A DNA stretch of 64,000 nucleotides from the NCBI GenBank assembly GCA_029844215.1, contig JAQGDG010000036.1, forward strand, positions 868,001 through 932,000, written 5' to 3'. A model generated the notes under the pieces. That model was not told the origin of the DNA. It ran no database searches and saw only the letters and a list, made by a program, of their open reading frames with translations. This document shows, piece after piece, positions 59,598 through 64,000 of the stretch. The position numbers and the translations under genes are program-made. The DNA is from Przewalskia tangutica (Eukaryota; Streptophyta; Magnoliopsida; Solanales; Solanaceae). How positions within the stretch are numbered: the stretch's first letter is position 1; each line of letters starts with the position of its first letter.

Positions 59598-62500
59598 TGT
59601 CACGACCGATTCCGCCCGTGGATCGTGCCTACCCCGCACCCTAGTGATACAACATCGAGTAATCATGAACATAAACGATACAAGACATATTATGAAATAT
59701 GAAACAATAACTGAGAAAACTTGCCTTTCGATATATATAAACAACAACTTTTTCAACATGAACAGTTTAATCCTTTTTACAAACCCCGCCCACAACAAGA
59801 TTATGCACTCTACGAATGATATGACAACAACGACGGACAGGCTCGCCATACCCCGAACGTAAGCACCTACAACAACAGGGACTATACTAAGACAAGCCTC
59901 CGAGAAACGGAGTTTCCCAAGCGCCGAATCAGACCCTAAGAGCGAGGATCAACGATCGTGTACCTTTTACTCGCAGATGAACGCAGCCTCGGGCGAGGTC
60001 AAGATAACAGTACCGAGTATGTGAAATCAAAATATCAGAAATGGAATCATAGTAGTCTATATAAAGCGTGAGACATGTATGATAACAAAACTACAGCTCA
60101 CAATAAACAAGCAATATATCAAGTCGTGACTCACGCCTCAAAGTCATCACTCAAACATAACAACGGGTCTCACGCCCACAACATCAATCATGCCCGTGGA
60201 ATACCTTCCTCACCGCTGCAGCTTTATGATATACAAGCACCAAGGAATACACATGAACACCGTGTCCCACTGTGTTCTAATAAAACAAGACAGGTAAGTA
60301 CGAAGGCATAGCCGACTACTAACACCTACGCATCAACAAGGTCATAAATCGTGTCATGATATCTGTCTGCACTGGCCACATGATAAAAGCCGGTCACTGC
60401 CTGCAGATCAAATGGCGCTGCCTAGCCTGGAACTCTCCGCAGCTCCGCATAGGCCAACCTCATAGGCCCGCATGAGGTATAACCCCGCATCGAGGGTAGC
60501 TACTCCCCGGCATCGTCCTGGACTCGCAGTCCGCATAGCCACAAAGACCGCATGACCATAAAGGCCGCACACTAACCTGGAACTCCGTAGTTCCGCATGG
60601 ATCCCCTGGACCCGCATGAGGTATTCTCGAATCATGGTCCTGCATCGCTCGAAGTCTACCCCAGACGGAGGCGCCTTAACCTCCGCACAAGTCAAGGCGA
60701 GTGGTACAATACCAACATAACTACCGATAGTCAAACAACTTTAAGCGCAATGAGGAAAACCCTTTACACTAACATCACAAGATACTAACACACGTAGCAT
60801 CCTAACATGTTTACTTATCAAATCAACAAGAAAGTATTACAAGGCTATCACAAACCAATACAATCAAGTTATTCACACAAGGTACTTTCTACTAACAAGT
60901 TCGGGTATCTATCCCCAAAGTACTTCACACATTAAATCTTTAAAAGATCTGCTTCTTTCACATAAGTCACACAATAACCGTAGTATAAAATAGAGTGATC
61001 GCCCTTTTAAGAAAACTAAAACTCTTACCTTTGTAAAATCAAGTAACAACATTATTTTCCAAACGCCCAAGTTTGCCTAATTTCAAATGTTCACGCTTCT
61101 TATTTTAGAAAGGTTTCGTAGTTCATAGTCTTATTCATTTAAGAATATAATTCTCTTTAAACAATGAGAAACATAAGCCTTATATGTGAGTAGATATTCT
61201 TATTTATAACAATCTTATTACAAATGACCATGATCTAGGAAATATCATTTTGTCTCATCTTAGCTTCTATGCAGATGGAAGTTTCTACCGGTTTTAATAA
61301 TACTTAATTATTCAAAACATTTTCCTTTTATTAACGCCGCAGTTGGTTTGTCGATACACATTCTCGATTTCCAAATCAAGAAACATTCTTAAGCCGTTAT
61401 ACCTAACTTCCCATAAAGCTAGTATAACTCTTAAGTTTTCAAAACCAAGTATTACTTCAAGTTCTCTATTAACACATAACAAGCCGCTTATAGTTCAAAT
61501 CGCTACCTTTAAAACCACAAGTATTTTCTTACCAACATAAAGTCATTTATAACCGACTTCCCATAAAGCCGTTATAACACTTTATGTTTTAAACCAATTA
61601 AATACATTTAGCACACGACGCTCACCGCACTACATAGTTCACACATATCATGCTAGAAGAGATAGGAAGAGGTTCACATACCTCGCGACGATTATCGACT
61701 AATAGCAAAACGCCCAAGTACTTCCAACCGCCGCTACTCCTTAAGCCAAGTAGATCGCGCCACACGTAGTACTTCAACCTATAAGGCCACAAGGCGCTTT
61801 ATTAACATTTAGATCTCATCGTAGAACATTCTACCAAAATTCTACAAGACCTCTCCCCGCAACAACAGAAATCTCCTCCTCTAACGAGGCCGCTACCAAG
61901 CCAACCGGGAGGTTATACGCCTAACCCTAACTGTACAATTCTACTCCACTGCACTACTACACAAGTCTCATCAGAATACAAATTTCATGTAATTACAACA
62001 AGATTCTTCTTTAAATTCAGCTTAAGTCAAAAGACATCCGATAACTACGCCCGATTCTATATATAGTATACTTCAACTATATATTCTAATAATATGTAAT
62101 TTCCAATTACAATAGAGGACAAGATAATTACCTCGATAAGCCCATAATTATCCGAGTTTAACGTCGATCCTTAGCAAAGTTTCGCCCTACTCCGGTGCTC
62201 CAACCCGCTCCAAACAACCCTTAGAAGTTCTAACCAACTTCTACATAGTACTCCAACTAACTATGGAGATTTTCCTAGGGTTTTCTTTTGTGACTAAGGG
62301 AAGTATAATAGTATTTCTGGCTTTTCAGATAGGTATAACCTGTAATACAACAAGGTATACTGGCTAAGGTAATTGGGCATTATAACAATACTTTGAGAGT
62401 ATTTCTACCAAGAGTGGGGTATTATACGAAACAACTAGGCTAGTGGGGTACCCCACGGCTAGCACCCTGCCGAGTGGAAGGGCTCTCGCCAAGGGGAGGA

Positions 62501-63011
62501 GGCTCTTGGCCGAATTCTACACTAAGGGAGGAGGAGGATTTAACACTTAGAAAATATTTGTGGACGAAGAAAGTTCATCACTTAGAGGGTATTTATAGCA
62601 AAACCAAAGGCCAACCAATGGCCAAGATCTAGCAGTGCAAGGCAAGTGTAAGGCCAAGATCAAGCCAAGTGCACCCTAACCCCTACTCCACAAAACATGG
62701 CACAAAACAAGCCACAAAACAAGGCCAAAACAAGGCACAAAACCATGAACCAATCGGCCAAGGCCAAGCCTCCTCTTTAGTCAACGAGGTGACAAGTGTC
62801 ACCCTCCCGCTGGTCCAAAATGTTTCGCTCTCTGAAAAATCCGCAAAAATTAAAAATGACATAGCCGAAATTCCCTACGAAAGTCGTGGAAAACGCTTTC
62901 ACTAAAAACGACTCTAATCGGGTGTTGTGTACAAAAATAATTCGCCAAGCCTATTCTCAAGTTTGAAATTTCTACGCACGTCCTCGCGCATACTGGAAAT
63001 ACGGTATAACA
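59598..63011 (-). repeat. Element H LTR copy 2
   Basis: A 3.41-kb copy of 53665-57075 with the same U3 deletion, the same cassette (about 60400-60680) and TATA box (reverse) at 62590-62597. Differences are mostly short indels in C/G-rich words. Confidence 0.9.
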
Positions 63012-64000
63012 TTCTCCTCCTTAGAAACATTCGCCCGAATGTTCCTTCTAAGTCTCAAACAACGCGCCAAGATAGTCTTCACTACTATACTTACGAGAAT
63101 CAATCCCGCCACACCGCCACGAAACAACTTGGCGCAAAAATGCTTACATCCAAGTCCACGAGGAAACACCTCTAATCATCACCACAAAACACTTCTCACC
63201 GGTCTAAAATATACTTCCTTCGCACCTTCTCTTTACAAAAGAAATGATCACATCTATGCCGCCATACATGCTCGCTTCTCTCTTTACTCGTCAGATACCG
63301 CTGCCACTTTGCTCGAGGCATTAACCTTCTCAGCGACTCCAACAAATGGTACCACTTTTGTCACTTTGTCGCGAGCCTTGCCCGACGACTAACAAATGGT
63401 ACCGGCCGCATGCGATCCCCGAGGCCGCCGTGACACTCGAACTCTTACCACATTTCGACATCGCTTGATCCAAAACTCGGGTTACTATCTCTAACGTGGT
63501 CATCATTAATCGGGAACACTGAATGGATCTCCGATACTTTCTGATCATATCAATACGAAAAGATCGACGCATCGCCTCCTAAGTCGGACGGCAAATGCTA
63601 ACATATAGGCAACCCGCCTATTCTTCACATGAACTCAAAAGGCCCGGCAACTCGCTAAGTTCCTTTGTTTTCCAAAACTCGCTATACCCTAACCACGATA
63701 CCGGAACAAGCTCAACTAATCGCTCAACCTTGCCAACATCGAACCAATCGACCAAGAACTTACACTTCCGCCTCTTACAAGGCTTCATAAGGCGATATCC
63801 GAACACCGAAATGGTAGCTTAAACACTACCTCCACAGAGACAACAATCCCCACAACTATCCTCGAAATCCAAACACCGGCCCGGCGAACGCGATTCTCGA
63901 GACTCACCCGAAGTTCTTAACACATGCTTGGTAAAACTTCCAAACAAAAATAGCCGTAACTGGCTCCACTGTCATCATAAGGTGAAGGTAGGCACCCCGC
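63012..64000 (-). other. Internal region of H, copy 2 (partial)
   Basis: Nearly identical to 57076-58060, including the ACAAATGGTACC pair near 63340-63400 and the block ending GGTGAAGGTAGGCACC. It continues past the window. No gene is recognised in this part. Confidence 0.88.

Larger units (their letters stand above)
53665..64000 (-). mobile_element. Tandem LTR element H (LTR-internal-LTR-internal)
   Basis: Minus-strand unit repeated head to tail: LTR 53665-57075, internal 57076-59597, LTR 59598-63011, then a second internal region from 63012 to the window end. A normal element would show flanking DNA after its second LTR. Here the sequence from 63012 continues with the same internal sequence as 57076 onward, nearly base for base. 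The repeat period is about 5.93 kb. The element seems to have been duplicated by recombination between LTRs; a collapsed or mis-joined assembly is the alternative. Gag-only, no pol. Confidence 0.85.

Noticed and set aside
1..64000. tRNA, rRNA or host protein-coding genes
   Set aside because: None was recognised by eye. The TGGTATCAGAGC matches are primer-binding sites only, with no tRNA cloverleaf around them.

Overview
The window looks like nuclear DNA of a flowering plant, probably a eudicot. It is built almost entirely of retrotransposons nested inside one another. The evidence is plant-type Gag and L1-LINE domains, primer-binding sites complementary to initiator tRNA-Met (TGGTATCAGAGC), 5-bp target duplications, plant-like TATA boxes, and no intact host gene, tRNA or rRNA. 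The species cannot be named from the sequence. A Solanaceae-like source would fit the general look of the LTRs, but that is a weak guess.

Left block (1-24698), plus-strand outer element A. The end of its 5' LTR (1-731) is followed by a gag gene that two later insertions split. B (plus, 1591-10839) sits just before the Gag zinc-knuckle region. C (minus, 11065-19951) sits just after the knuckle and has a perfect GTCGC target duplication. A then continues through a pol-less stretch to a polypurine tract and a 3.75-kb 3' LTR (20945-24698).

Middle (24699-29225): a roughly 55-bp minisatellite interrupted by a plus-strand solo LTR (D, 25517-29011) with a perfect CTAAC target duplication.

Right block (29226-64000), a four-deep nest of minus-strand LTR elements and one plus-strand LINE. 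Element E entered the minisatellite. F entered the 5' LTR of E. A roughly 5.9-kb L1-type LINE (36096-51400) entered the 3' LTR of F. G (37189-46627, target duplication ATACC) entered ORF1 of the LINE. Separately, a tandem LTR-internal-LTR-internal unit (H, from 53665) entered the internal region of F and runs off the window.

All the LTR elements belong to one unusual family. Their LTRs are 3.1-3.8 kb. Where both ends are visible the internal regions are only 1.4-2.6 kb. They carry at most a gag gene, and I could recognise no protease, reverse transcriptase, RNase H or integrase in any of them. They fit the gag-only (TR-GAG-like) or LARD-like classes of non-autonomous element and would need an autonomous relative, perhaps a Del/Tekay-like chromovirus. 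In the better-preserved LTRs the TATA box lies only about 0.4-0.7 kb from the LTR start, preceded by a palindromic G-box. That leaves about 2.5-3 kb of R/U5 leader with conserved splice-donor-like sites. At one fixed position in the leader each subfamily carries a different tandem-repeat cassette.

No gene here is intact. The most complete coding remains are the LINE ORF1/ORF2 and the gag of C. Paired LTRs differ mainly by 1-4 base indels clustered near C/G-rich sites, which points to young insertions plus possible base-calling or polishing errors. Reading-frame breaks should be judged with that in mind.
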